From Lingula anatina (Eukaryota > Brachiopoda > Lingulata > Lingulida > Lingulidae), in the NCBI RefSeq assembly GCF_001039355.2, contig NW_019775858.1:619062-679061 (forward strand): 60,000 nt of DNA, in the 5' to 3' direction. Position 1 is the first letter of the stretch; each line of letters begins with the position of its first letter. The translations under genes and the position numbers were made by a program. Of the stretch, positions 21,296 through 39,718 are shown piece after piece. A model generated the notes under the pieces. It saw only the letters and a list, made by a program, of their open reading frames with translations, was not told the origin of the DNA and ran no database searches.

Positions 21296-24200
21296 TCTTT
21301 CTATCTGTTCTGCGTTATCAGTAATTTCTTTTTAAAGGTAAAATGCTTTAGAATGCTTCCAATAAATGAAAAAAATGATAGTCCAAGAGTCCTAGAATGA
21401 TTCTGAAGTGAAAGCTATACTGAAGCTCCTTCCCACACAGTATGACAAAAATGCGTAAAATGGTGACGGATTCCGAGACGTATGAGAAGGCGTCGCTATT
21501 GCTCTTGGACTGGCGTGAGTGACGAATAGTTATGTACGTCACTCTGACAGATTGAAATTTCCCGTTAAACAAGCATCGCGGAATATCGGGGCGAGTTCAA
21601 TTCACTAACAGCAACAAAGTTCTGGTTGCAGCAGCCTCGCTTGCCTGTTCTGCCCTACCACTGAACGAAAAGCATTCATGGTCGCCGTAACTGACCTTTT
21701 AACCTCTGACAGAGATCAAGGTTCACAACTTATTAAAAAAAGATGTTTAGATGGCAACGATCTATCGAATGAAATCTTGAAAGGACCATCACAACGTACT
21801 TAAATAAATTCATTTGATGAACGCACAATTGTGCTAACGACGCGGCAATGCACATTCAAAGGGAATTTAAGGCAGCTTATTAAGTCTTTAAAGATTATTA
21901 CACCAACGCTAGAAACTTGGCTTTTAGCCTATATAAGCCTGTACAAGTGATAAAAGATCGCTTAATTTTTCTTGCCAGTAGCATGTATGATGGAATGATA
22001 ATTATCACTGCCTGTACATCAATGTTTTGCATTTCAAGCCAACAATCCGTCTAAATTTCGTTGCACCCTACTGCTAGTTTAATCAAGAAATGCACTGCAC
22101 CTGCCATCTTTGAAGTCCCAAGAGGGAGGAAACAATGTGACAGGTACAAGCGGCTTTTAGAACGGAATGGACCGTAACTGGCCAATCACTGAATCCATGC
22201 GTGATTTCAACTAATGTACTTCACATTCCTGAATGCCTTGTAAAACCTGGTTAGTTTCAATATTACACTCATATCAAATTTAGGCTTCAACTCGGAATTA
22301 TTTACCACTCTTTGCCTTCGGCATAGTAGGCCTACCGGAACTTCCTGCTACATATTGGACTTCAGCGATATCATTGTGTTCAGAGAACGATCTCTCTGTC
22401 TATCGGAATTATTTAAAGTAAAGTTATACATGTATCTCGTTTTGCTCTTTCTTCTAATACCACGTTGAATCAGGAGGGCGAACCACAGCAAGCCTTTGGA
22501 CTATTTGCGTTGATACAGATAAATTACGCAACGAATTGGTAAATGCCCATTGCATTATAGCAGACACTTTAAATAACCCGAGCGGAGTAATAGCGTTGTC
22601 GCTAAAATCAGTCAAGAGTTAACCATGAGTGTATGGGCTACAATTCCGTGCCGACATTTTGGTTTAAATGTTTATGTTATGGAGTTGCGAGCCCCTAATT
22701 ACAGATTTTCATTAAACAAAGGCATTATTTTGCTTTATCAACGATAAAATATGAACTAAGACTTTTAAGAGAAATCGCTGGATCATTGAATCGTCGTTGA
22801 GGCGGCGATCGTGGGTGCTCAGTTAAAAGAGAAATTTGAAACCGATTTTTCAGTTTTTACCCCCAAATCGCAATTATGACGTCACCCGTAAGATGACATA
22901 CTGTATATGACATACTGTATATATATATATGCACGTCCATGCTACTGGGTAACATGAATAGGTTATAATGTTTGAAAGTCTTTCAAAATATTCCTGTGTT
23001 GGATTACAGTGGGGTGCTATTATGTGAAAGGGGATGGATTTGTCTTATTATCACAAACAATTTTGTGTTTCCAAATTTTGCTGTGTATTTTAAACTTTTA
23101 ATTATTAGCCGAAAATGTCACTAAAACAGCGCTTAAATCTGTGACACAGACATTGTGGAAAAGAAAACTCTCAGAAAAGTTTTGTCATTTTTTGTCATAT
23201 CAGGGATCATTTACAGCACACACACTAGGGAAAAACAAAAATTGCTCTTCGTCGCAAATTTTGATGGGTGAACAAAACAGGTTCTTGTGCGTTATTATCG
23301 TGTCCGTTTTCAACTTCAGTACAAATCTCCCATACACGTGAACTATACAAACCGTTCAATTTCGGGATTTAAATATCTGGAATACAGTCAGCTTTTCATA
23401 AAACAACAATGTGTAAGGAAATTCTGTCATCTGAGCGTGTATTCACAGATGTTATAACCCAATCCTGTTTCGTTTCCTCCATAATCGCACGACAACGAAA
23501 CCACAGCTAGCGTGTAGTTTCGTTTCCCATTCAGATTCGGACCAGGGACTTAGCGTAAAGAGTGGAGATTTCCACTGATGACGTAATGACATGATCACAC
23601 GGATATTAAATGAGACTGATTACATTAGCTATATCCGGTACCCACTTTTTGGCGTGTAACTCACAAAAAAACGACTTCATGTCATCGCTGTTTAACTGCT
23701 GATTCAGCGAGCTTTCCCAACTCAGTGAAGTTAATTGTACTCTTCCCTGATATTTTTTTTTTGTGTTTTATGTTACATTTTCCAAACTTTATGAATATTA
23801 GGCAAAATGCGATGCATATTCTAAGCGGAAAACGTGTTCACAAGATCGGCGCCATGTACCCCATGTCTCAATGTTGTTTCCTAGTACCGTGGACGTGCAG
23901 ATATGTAAATGTTAATTGAATTAGTAACTGAACACTGAACATATATCTATTACCCAAAAGAATGTATATAAGTGAATAAGGAGTTTTGGGCGAAGTTTGA
24001 TAATATCCTTAAAACATAACTTGCTATAAATAGTTCGAATTTCCACTAGTCTTCGATTTAATTACCCCAGTTGTCTACGGGCTGAATGACATGCAAGTTC
24101 TCTCTGTTCTCTCTGCACGAGTTGTATAACACCGTAATTGTGCTTTCATTTACGGAAACATTAAGACGACAATGTAACAGAAATAGCAAATGGGAAGTAT

Positions 24201-27200
24201 ATTAGGCATTTTCTAGCACTGGTTGCAGAACGGATGTGCTAAATTAAAAATAAATGCTTTGAATAGATTTGCCTTTAAAACAATCTTATTGGAAAACATA
24301 AAAGCAATGTAAATGCTAGGTGTAGTGGCGTTCCTATAATTTTTTTTTATTTTGTGAGCATTGTTTAAATCATCTGATATAAAATGTCGAAGAACCGAAA
24401 TCAATAGATTTACAAATATCAATATGAAGTTCAATTTAATAGATATGTTTTTTCTTGAAAAAATTAACGACGGAGAAAAGACAGTGGGTGCAGGTATAAA
24501 AAAGTCAATTCAACAATTATAATAGCAGTTTACTAGCAGTACTAAGCCATTGAATTATTGGTTTTTAAAACGGCACCATTAACTGTAACGGTTGCACAAA
24601 GCTAGTGTTTGGTGGGCCCTACAAGAAGACACAACTGGAGAAGTGGGGGGGGGGGTGCGGGGTAGAATGAATAAAATGAATTTATTCATCTTGACATTTA
24701 AACTATTGCCGTGACACGTGCACAGATACTTGTGGCAAACGAAGGGCAAAATGATCAAGTTTTAGTCCATTACTTTATGTGTATGATCAGTGGCTGAGGT
24801 CTGTACATTTCTCAGTGAAGCGAAAACAAATATATTTAGCCTACGTTGTTTGGTGAGAGAAAAAAACTCTCTGTCGTTTTGCATTGATATTATCACCAAT
24901 AATGTAATTAGTCGTTATCCATGATTGAAGATGGCTGTAGTAATAGGATCACGCAGGGCGCAATGTCGATGAAATCTTACAAACATCTATCAAGCACGTG
25001 GAGAGAATTCACGTAAATAGCAAGGTTTAATTTTACTCTTTTCAGCACAGCAGACTATTTGGTGTTCCCCCAAATGCTTGCTGTTTTACTGCATTTATGA
25101 TCTTCAATCACTCTGCATCAGATTCTTTTTCTTTACGTGAATCTTTCTCATTGCCGGAAAGAGAAGGGCACTATCCCTTAGGTCTTCCCTTAAAATATTT
25201 TTCAAGTCTTAGCTGCACGGAATCTAAGGAAAAAATATTCAGTCTTCAGAAATGACAAGTGCCTTAATTTTACGTGATTTTTATTTATGATATGTTTTTT
25301 TTCTCTTGAGTGGTCTTATTTTGTGTTACACCCTGTAATATTTTGAAGCGTGTCTCTTGTATCATGGATTCTTTAATATCTCGTAAATTAAGTTTGTTTC
25401 TCCACAACTAATCAAAACATTCGTAATCCTATTTGCACTGCGTTTTTTCCATGAAACAATACAGAAAAAAATATTTGGAAAGATGTTAATTGAATCATTT
25501 TCTTTTGAAGAGAGATGTTGAGAAATCGAACGTCTACCTTATCTGTCAGTAACATCTGTATCACTCGCACTCAGTGACTTAGCTGGGCATAGATAGTGAA
25601 GGTAAAATTGTTACTTCAGCGAACTGTTAAAAGAAAAAAAACAAGTAAAAAAACTTCATATGCTACACCATTAAAGTCTTGGTGTAACAGTCTCTAGTTA
25701 GCTTGAAAATTACGATGTTTGTTACGTCACCGTGATGTAGTTTACGACCTAATCTGTGGATGATAGATCGTGCACCTGCTTTTAGAATCTCTCCATGTGA
25801 TTTTCCCGCCAAAATGAATTGCTAGAGGTTCTCCCAACGCGTTTGAAAATCCCCCACAGTCATAGGTATGTCGAGTGAAACTTGTAATATTTCCCAATTC
25901 AGACTCCAGAATTTGTCACTGAAATGCTGATAGTTATACAAATTAGTCACCATGGTCCTTTACCCCCTTGCACTGGTGAACTGTAGAAACGATGAACAAA
26001 TGATGGCACTTGTTAAGTACAATTATTGTTAGCCTTACAATGGAGGGAGTATGCTGCACCCATCACCGACACGTCATCACAAGGATATTTAAGCCTTCTC
26101 GGTATCAGATTTTATTTTTAAAAGTATTTTTAATGAACGTCATTGTACTTAATGCATTATTTGATTATAGTTTTTAAGTATCTTTTTCCTCCGTTGGCAT
26201 GCTGATGTTTGCACCCTACAGCTACAGACAAATATCACATGTACTTTGTTATTTTTATTCCATATGAATGTGACGGCTTGGTCTATTATAATCAGAGACA
26301 TAAAACATGTCTGTCTTGTTATAAAACATTTGCAGTATTCATTTAATTGGATTACTCCCGGTTTATTTTGTCTCAAAGAGGAGGAAATTTTCGGTTTAAA
26401 AGTTAAGACCGGTCCTTTATTTAATTGGCCTCGGTGGTAATCATGAACGCCATTGTACGCACACTCCAACAACCCGACCAGATAGGTTTGTGAAAATAAA
26501 GTAACAGTAGTCGGGAATAAATGGCCTTACAGTGGGAAAACAAAATTTGTCTCACAGTTAAAAATCAGACTTGGTGTTGAAGCCATGCCAATCCACAATG
26601 TTACAATGATAGGTAAAAAGCGCAGTGTACGACTAAACTGTGTAAATGCACCTGGCCTACCTAAGGTTGTGTTCTTTTCTTTCCATATCCAAAGAGGAAG
26701 GGGGTGCAAAATTAGCAGTCATATTTACTACAGCAGTGGTGTAAGGCAGTGCTCGCTCTAAGCCTTGAACGATTATTCAGCAATTATGAACACTTATTAA
26801 TGAATTTGGAAATCATATTTCCCCCTCGGACGAAAATATGTCCCAACTCTTCCCTAGATCTCAATCGTCAGTGCAACAGAAGTCATCGTTATTCAAAAAT
26901 TAGAGTAAAAACTCATTCATCTTTGTCGCTGATAGAAAAAAAAAAAAAAACGATGCCTTTTTCAAAAAAGTCAGACCAAACGCAAGTTGAATAGCTCTGA
27001 CCTTTGAGAACTTCTTTGTACCCTTTGAAGTCATCTATAAATGACCAAGAAATCTCTTTTTAAGTGAAGGTTCTATATAGGGAAGATGATCTACCCGCAA
27101 TTTGCTTCAGAACCCGCTTCTTCCTACACCAATTTGCCAACAAACCCCCTCTCAATGTAATAAATGTATGGAATAAGACTCATATATTCAGATCAATATC

Positions 27201-27690
27201 CAAACTCATTAAAACCAATGAGGCTGGGATTAAACTGGTGTAATATTTTGCGTATTGGAATTTTTATTGAAGGTATTCACTTGATACCCTCACATGAAAA
27301 TGAAGCCCCATAATCAATATCACAACTTGTATCTTACAACATGGAACATGCTCCTCTACCCAACATCAACATCCCGAGCAGGCCATTTTATGATAACCAC
27401 ATAATGAAGATTATGGCTAACGTATGACATTCCTTTTATCATTTGAAAGGTAATTGTGTGAAGTTGTGATAACCAAAATTTCTAGGGAAATTATCACATA
27501 TTACAATACTGAGGGCAGCTGTCTACATTAATTACTCCTGATAACCACAGTCAGATACTGTGACATGGGATTTGCTTTGGCATAGATTTTTGAAAACATC
27601 AAAGCTGTAATAAAAAGCTTTTAAGATTTTTATCTAAGCCCATGTATCTTTCATACCATGGCGCAACTTGCTACTTTGTAAGAATTTTGA
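21296..27690. other. Intergenic, no gene recognised
   Basis: The GPCR promoter should lie at the left end of this stretch, but no core promoter element stands out. Elsewhere I see only short open frames without family features, a TATA-rich tract near 22920 and a G-run near 24645. Confidence 0.5.
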
Positions 27691-27712
27691 CACACACACA
27701 CACACACACACA
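27691..27712. repeat. (CA)n microsatellite
   Basis: This is about 11 CA units between the GPCR and TMEM184 genes. Confidence 0.95.
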
Positions 27713-28113
27713 GCATTCAAAAATTACATTGGGGAAAAAACAAGAAAAAATCTTACTGTCATACGACACATGTATTTCCATTCTGTTGATATCTTACAAT
27801 AATGTATACATATACTTGTAATGCTTGCTAGTATATATATATATATTTATTTATTTTACAATGAAGTGTTCACGCCATGTTCCATACTATCTACCTCAAG
27901 TACAGTACACTCCACTGGAAGATTGTGCAGCTGAGACAGGAGACATCTTACACATCAAATCATTATTTCCACTGTTATCTACACTTCCTATTTGGAATAA
28001 ACTCTAATAAAACTAGAAATCAATTATTTATGGACAATATATACTAAACCACATGTCCATTGTAGAAGAAACTCCACAAGGTACCATAGTGAGGAGGAAA
28101 AATGTTTGTGCAA

Positions 28114-29398
28114 TTTATTCTAAATATACATTGAATAGTATGCCAGTTCCTTTGAAGCTAAATCTTAATACGTATGTGTCAAAGTCTCTGATGTGTGTCA
28201 AAAAGTCTCTGAAATGTCTGATGTGTGTCAAAAAGTCTTTGATGAATCAAAGGGAAATACTGTTTTTTTTTTCAAAAAAAAAAAAAAAAAAAAGTATGAA
28301 ACTGTTATGTGTCATATCAATAAATAATCTTTTCTTACAATAAATGGCACCATGTTGAAACAAAGCAAATAACAATGACAACATCCAAAATATTACAGCA
28401 AATAAATATTATCACATCAGGTTTTTTTTTACAAACTGATTTGATATATACTGTTAGAAACAGCTAAAATCAGATTATAGAAAGTTCTCTTATTAATTCT
28501 GTCTTTTCTAAAGGAAACAATCTATCAATCACACTGAACTCTCTAAAGGTCACAACACTGTGCTATTAAACAGTTTGCCATTTCAGGTTTCACATCGCCT
28601 AAGAAGTGTACCTTCAAGAACCCAATCAAATATAATATCTCGTCTTTATAAAATACTGCAATCATGCTGGTGTTCAAATCTTTCCATCCTCACCAAAGTA
28701 AACAGACACAGACAAGAAACTCATTTTCTTGACTGATTAAGTTACAAGGATAATGCTTATATATAGAAGTGCTACAGTTAAATGTACAAACACATTACCA
28801 TGTGTTCCTCAGTGAAAACCTTATGTCCATTACAATATCTATCAAGGAGACTAGATTGTACGATGCTTTAGTATAAAATAAGACACAGGAGTCCAGTTAA
28901 ACCAATCAAGCATAGTGGATAGATAGGAATAAGTCCTTGAACCAAGGGCCTCACATTTTGCTTGGGCTTAGTCCTTGGGATTGGACGTCTATGCTGGTAC
29001 TATAAATTGACAGATTGATGCACTGATACACTTGCATTCACAATATTCTCTGAATATTGCAGCTCCAAAGTACTATTCTGACTAAATAAAAAAGTATTAA
29101 TACCAACAGCAATTGGTTATCTGTAGATGCAGTACCTTGCAAAGTTTAAGTAATTTAATCCTATCTTCAGAAAAGAAACTACCATAAGAAATTACAGATA
29201 AACTATCAACTTAAACAAAATTGCCCGTGAATAATATGGTCTATTCAATCAAGACGAGGATATTTCTATTCAATTTTCCTATGAAAACCTTATCAATCAA
29301 CTTGTTATCTAGCAGATTCTTTATAGTAAGCTTGATTTTGGTTTTTCTAAGTCAGTGCCTAAATTGAGATTTCCTCCTCAATGTAAGACATGTAAGTT
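28114..29398 (-). other. Probable TMEM184 3' UTR
   Basis: Downstream of the TMEM184 stop the minus strand has no further coding sequence. The closest good poly(A) hexamer I noted is AATAAA at about 28114-28119. A T8/A19 palindromic run (about 28263-28293) and a degenerate tandem repeat of TGATGTGTGTCAAAAAGTCT (28180-28245) fall near the presumed end. The extent is inferred only. Confidence 0.35.
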
Positions 29399-35141
<5,743 letters not shown>

Positions 35142-35830
35142 CTGGAAATGCAGAATAAACACCTGAATGCAAATAAATAAAATAAATGATAAAAATTTTA
35201 AAACTGGACTCTTTTTAACATGTTTAATTTGAGAAAAATGTTGAACATAATTGGCTAGGGAAAATTTTGACTAAGGAAAATGTAAAATAGTTGATTATTT
35301 TACATTAATTTGGTTCAAAACTTCCAGATTTTGATTATTATGCCATTTTTCTAATCGAAATATTGTCCTGAAATGGGCCCAGGAAAGATGTGTCATGTTA
35401 AAAAATCTCTCTTACAGTGTGTAAGAAAAGAAAACTAGACAGGAAGGCTCTACACTAAATTAGTTTGCATAATTTCTGTGTATGTAAAAGGTTTTTCTTT
35501 TGTTTCAACTAAAATGCAGTTTTCACTCATTATCGGTTCGAGACTCGACAATGTCAAAGAATTCCTATGGTTAACTGACAGGCAACCTTAATTTAAATCA
35601 AGCATGGTTATCAAAAACCTTAAAAATAACTGCCACGGTAAAAATGGCCACCTTCTCACTATATCATATCAAGAACCTAGACTGACATTACAGTAATAAC
35701 TATAATCATGTTCCTTGATTAGCATCATTTTCTGAAAAAAGAACACACAGTATCCCAATTCGCTTGTGGTGCGATTCTGTACTGGTACACAAAAAGGCTT
35801 ATATTCACCTGTTGCTTTTTTTTGATTTTA

Positions 35831-35874
35831 TCTTTTTCTTTCTTTCTTTCCTTTTTTTTTTGGGGGGGGGGGGG
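35831..35874. repeat. (TTTC)n, T and G12 low-complexity tract
   Basis: This is a pyrimidine run followed abruptly by 12 G, in the probable TMEM184 leader intron. Confidence 0.9.
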
Positions 35875-36179
35875 AACTGATTCAAGGTAAGAATGTGCAT
35901 TGTGACGCAAAGCTTTTTGTTAAATCCCATTGCTTAATTTACCTTAATTTTTGATGCATATCTCTATAAAAGGCACAATTTTAGTGCTGAATGGCTAGAT
36001 TGTCGCAGGCTATTTGGGAAATAAGGGATGAATAACTTTTCAATAATATGCAATTTAATGTAAATGCTGCAGCATATTTGTTGATTTAATTGCTCTCGTG
36101 ACTGCATTTATGCCCTCATTATAACTACATTAAGTGGAAGCTGAACATTAACAATTCAATTGCCAAACAAAATATCTGC

Positions 36180-36205
36180 AAAAAAAAAAAAAAAAAAAAA
36201 AAAAA
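36180..36205. repeat. Poly(A) run, 26 bp
   Basis: This is a homopolymer in the probable TMEM184 leader intron. Confidence 0.95.
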
Positions 36206-39100
36206 CATCTGAGTACTACAATGATTAACTACACACTTAAAAATTCCCCTTACTGGAAAAAGCAAACCTGTTCTTATTTCTTCAAAACAATATTGCAGCT
36301 AGAAATACACCATATGGTACTGTTTTTCTAATTTAATCACTTCACACCATTCAGAACCAATTAAATGTGTATCCAACACCAAGATAATGCCATATTTTAA
36401 AAAGACTTATCAACCTCAGAAATTATTAAACAAATCCTAAAGATAAATAAAAGGAAATATCCACAGTAAGTACATATTACTGTATCTGCATAGTAATCAG
36501 GACCTGTAGGTCACATTAAGTCTTTCAATGTATATCATCAATCCTCCCATTTCTCTACCTTAATGAAACTCCTCACTGATGAGGCCTTCACGAGTATCAA
36601 GCAAATTCCCTCACTCTTTACCGATCTAATGTGTCACGCTCCATATGGTAGAGCAGGCAAGCAGGCCCTACTTAAGAAGACACATATTCTCCTGCATGTT
36701 CATATTAGTCTGTTTCTATAGCAGTTTCTCCCGAGCATTGATTTTTCATTAGCATACTAAGCATCACTTATCTGTTCAGAGGTTTGCTGGCTGCTCCACT
36801 CACAATGCTAACCTAGGTTGCATTCACATGGAAAAAATCCCTCCAGATCAAAGCAAGTTTTAATGTTTGATACAAAATGGAAACTGGAATACTGCCAGTT
36901 CAGTGTTTGCCTGTCCCAGTGAACAGAGTGAACCCCTCTATTCAACAAGGTGGAGCACTGCTGCAAGGGCAACTGTCATATTGCTATGATATCAATAATA
37001 TTGCTCTAGCACCGGCTCAATTTTTTTCAGTGTGAATATACACTGAGAAAGTGGGAGGCAGAGAACTGTGAAGAAAATAACGGAAACCCCTGCAGAGTGG
37101 CTTGCAAAGCATTACAGGGTTGCTGACATCACAGTATATAGTATATCTGATTATACCAACATATATTGTGTTCATAACCCCTGGCGTAAGCTGTAAGCCT
37201 TGCCTTCTCCCATGTAGTATGCCTGATCACCCGCATAACACCAATATGTATAATTACAACATAAACATCAAGCAGACAAAATTTGACACTTTTTTCCCTA
37301 CTTTTTATCTATTTACTTTTTTGATAGTGGTGCCAGATACAGTGTAACCTACTTCATGTACTTCTTTCAATGACATGGATTCAAAGTACTAGTTAAGTAT
37401 ATCATTCATATATAATTCTGTTGCTTTTTTCCATGATCTTACTATTTAAATTTTAGGATGTATTTTAGCTTTCTGTTGTATCCATTGCTTAATATTTGCT
37501 TTAACTCAATGCCACAGCAATCAGAAACATGTCAATGATGAATTTAACTTTTCGTCACCAAGCAATGTGTTTCACAGACAGTATTTTTGGCTAATAAATA
37601 GTAATAATGATAATTTTTGCTCATATATTGCATGCACGATACATGTTACATCTACATACATGCCATTATCCAGAGGCAATTAACACATACAATACCATAC
37701 AGCACACCATTAATTAATACCTTTTGTTTGTAAAGGGAAAAGTTTCCAAAGACCTTTGAACCAGCAATGCTCAGATATTGTATCAAAGCTGGTTGAAATA
37801 CTTCTATGTAAAAACTTAAAACTTGTAACAGAAAAGAAACAATTTCTAACACAGTGAAATACTTGTAATATTTTCATCATATCATGTGTATTCTGTATAG
37901 TCCTCAGGGAAAATTCAATTCCCATTCCATGCAATTATACAAAATACCCCCAAGCTATCTACATAATAATATTTTCACTAAGATCTTATATGTCCTTACC
38001 TTGCTATTGCAACATACCATTCAATCAATTCCAGTGGTTATAACAAAATGTCACCTCATACCCAGGGTAGTAGTGTCTTGATTCTTGGGTCAATTTTTCC
38101 TCCAAGCTGACTTAATACTTACTATCTCAACACAGATTGGGATTTCTGACTAAAGAAAGCCAATCTATCTAACTCAACTGCTGTCAAGCACACAACCAGT
38201 TGCAATGGTTTTAAGTAATCCCGGGTGGCATTTTAATAACTTCCTATGGTAATTAAGAACTTAAAACCATAGTGCCTATTGAACTACTATGTACTAAGTA
38301 AACTACAACTTGGAAAAAAAAAATGAGTATCACGTTTTGAACAATAAACTTCCTTTTCCTTTTGGTGTTAGTTGACATGTGCTAACAGACCAACAGGGTG
38401 CATTGTTTCAGTATCTAGAAATTGCTGTAAGTGTTGGTTCATCTGGGATTTCTATTGTATTATATGACTATATTAATCCTTTCAGGAAATACCAAAGTTA
38501 GGATTAATTTAACTGACACTACCTGGCTAATACCATTGTGAACACAATAATATCACATTAGCCCGAACTGTTACTCAGTTTGAAATGAATGATACCTTGT
38601 TACTCCATGACATAATGATTTTGTGGAAATTACACACTGGTAGTGGTGCTTCAGCAACATTAAAATAATACATCAGAGCATTTGCTCAAACGTAAAAGGC
38701 ATCACAAAAAGCAATGAGTTTTAAACATTTCACATGACTATTTGGATAGCTATCATAAGATTAAAATTAGAAAGAGTAAAGATACTATTACTAGTACTTT
38801 TTGTATCATAAAAACAGCTGCTAAAGGTTTTCACCTTGATAATTCAGAAACGAGATATAATCAGATGAAATTATGTTATCTGTTTTCCGACAAGGCTAAT
38901 TATTCATAGCTAAAACCGCACATACTGTACCTCACTCTGTTTCTTTTTATAGATTCTGATTTTAGTGTTTACATTAGACAGTCTTCGAGTTCGTCTTAGC
39001 CATTTGTTCCTTCTATCTTCTACATGTACTTTGAAATATAATTGGGGTAATATTCTGGGAGAAGGTCTACAATTTACGTAGTTTGTGGGCATGTCCTTAC

Positions 39101-39300
39101 CTTATACTAATTGTGTCACAAAACGCCAGTCAAGTCACGTAAATATGCATATGGAAGGCAGCATCACGAGATTTGAATAATGAATGTGATTACTAGCAGA
39201 AAACACTGAGAAAAATTAAGAAATCATCACGCATGCGTGAGTCATATTGACGTCAATAAACTTCCGTTCAATGAACGAGTTGCTAGGAGTTCATCATATA
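39101..39300 (-). other. Possible 5' leader exon of TMEM184
   Basis: On the minus strand a good donor (ATAAG/GTAAGG) ends an exon candidate at 39101. The 200 bp before it hold the CRE and other palindromes. Since the first coding exon seems to need a spliced leader and INTS1 begins just to the right, this is the most economical place for the TMEM184 start site. The 5' boundary is a guess, and no coding function is proposed. Confidence 0.3.
39228..39255. promoter_or_regulatory. CRE and palindromic box in the TMEM184/INTS1 divergent promoter
   Basis: A perfect 12-bp palindrome CACGCATGCGTG (39228-39239, NRF1-like but not an exact consensus) is followed 8 bp later by a full consensus CRE, TGACGTCA (39248-39255). 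A third palindrome, ATATGCATAT, lies at 39143-39152. They sit between the INTS1 ATG (39719) and the likely TMEM184 leader. CRE and NRF1 sites are common in CpG-type bidirectional promoters of housekeeping genes. That this block drives both genes is inference. Confidence 0.5.
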
Positions 39301-39718
39301 TACTCATCTGAAATTTACACAAACTGGCACATTTAAAAGAAACATCTTTATCAAAATAGTTAAGTAACGACGTTAAGCTGAAAACCAAGTGAAACGCCTG
39401 ATTCTCTGAATATATTTCTTCTTGCGGTTTTCTGTAAATGAAGACCGGAAAACGAATACTTAAAAATTGAGACTTTGGGGGAATAACTTATTGCCTAATT
39501 TATCATATTTCTAAACATTATCGTGGTTAATTTTAATAGAATTATTCATTTAACGAGAAAAAACTCATATTTTATTATTTTTACGAATACTGCATTTAAA
39601 TATAACCTATACGATGAGCCTATATTCAATTAATTGATCTCTGTTTTAATCGCTGTGCAGTGCATGAGATGCGGCCTGCAACTTAAATACCAACTAGTTA
39701 AATCATAAAACGCTTAGA

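Larger units (their letters stand above)
35142..39100. other. Upstream of the TMEM184 coding start: probable leader intron
   Basis: There is no coding exon. The acceptor-like CTGCATTTCCAG before the ATG and the distant promoter suggest a single long intron of about 4 kb in the 5' UTR. It contains a TTTC/T/G12 tract (35831-35874) and a poly(A) run (36180-36205). Confidence 0.4.

Noticed and set aside
35533-35550. GGTTCGAGACTCG, B-box-like
   Set aside because: Isolated; flanking sequence does not pair and no A box precedes it.
38910-39092. Minus-strand 60-codon frame with a Lys/Arg-rich sequence near the divergent promoter
   Set aside because: No similarity recognised and it lies beyond the likely leader donor, so it would be intronic.
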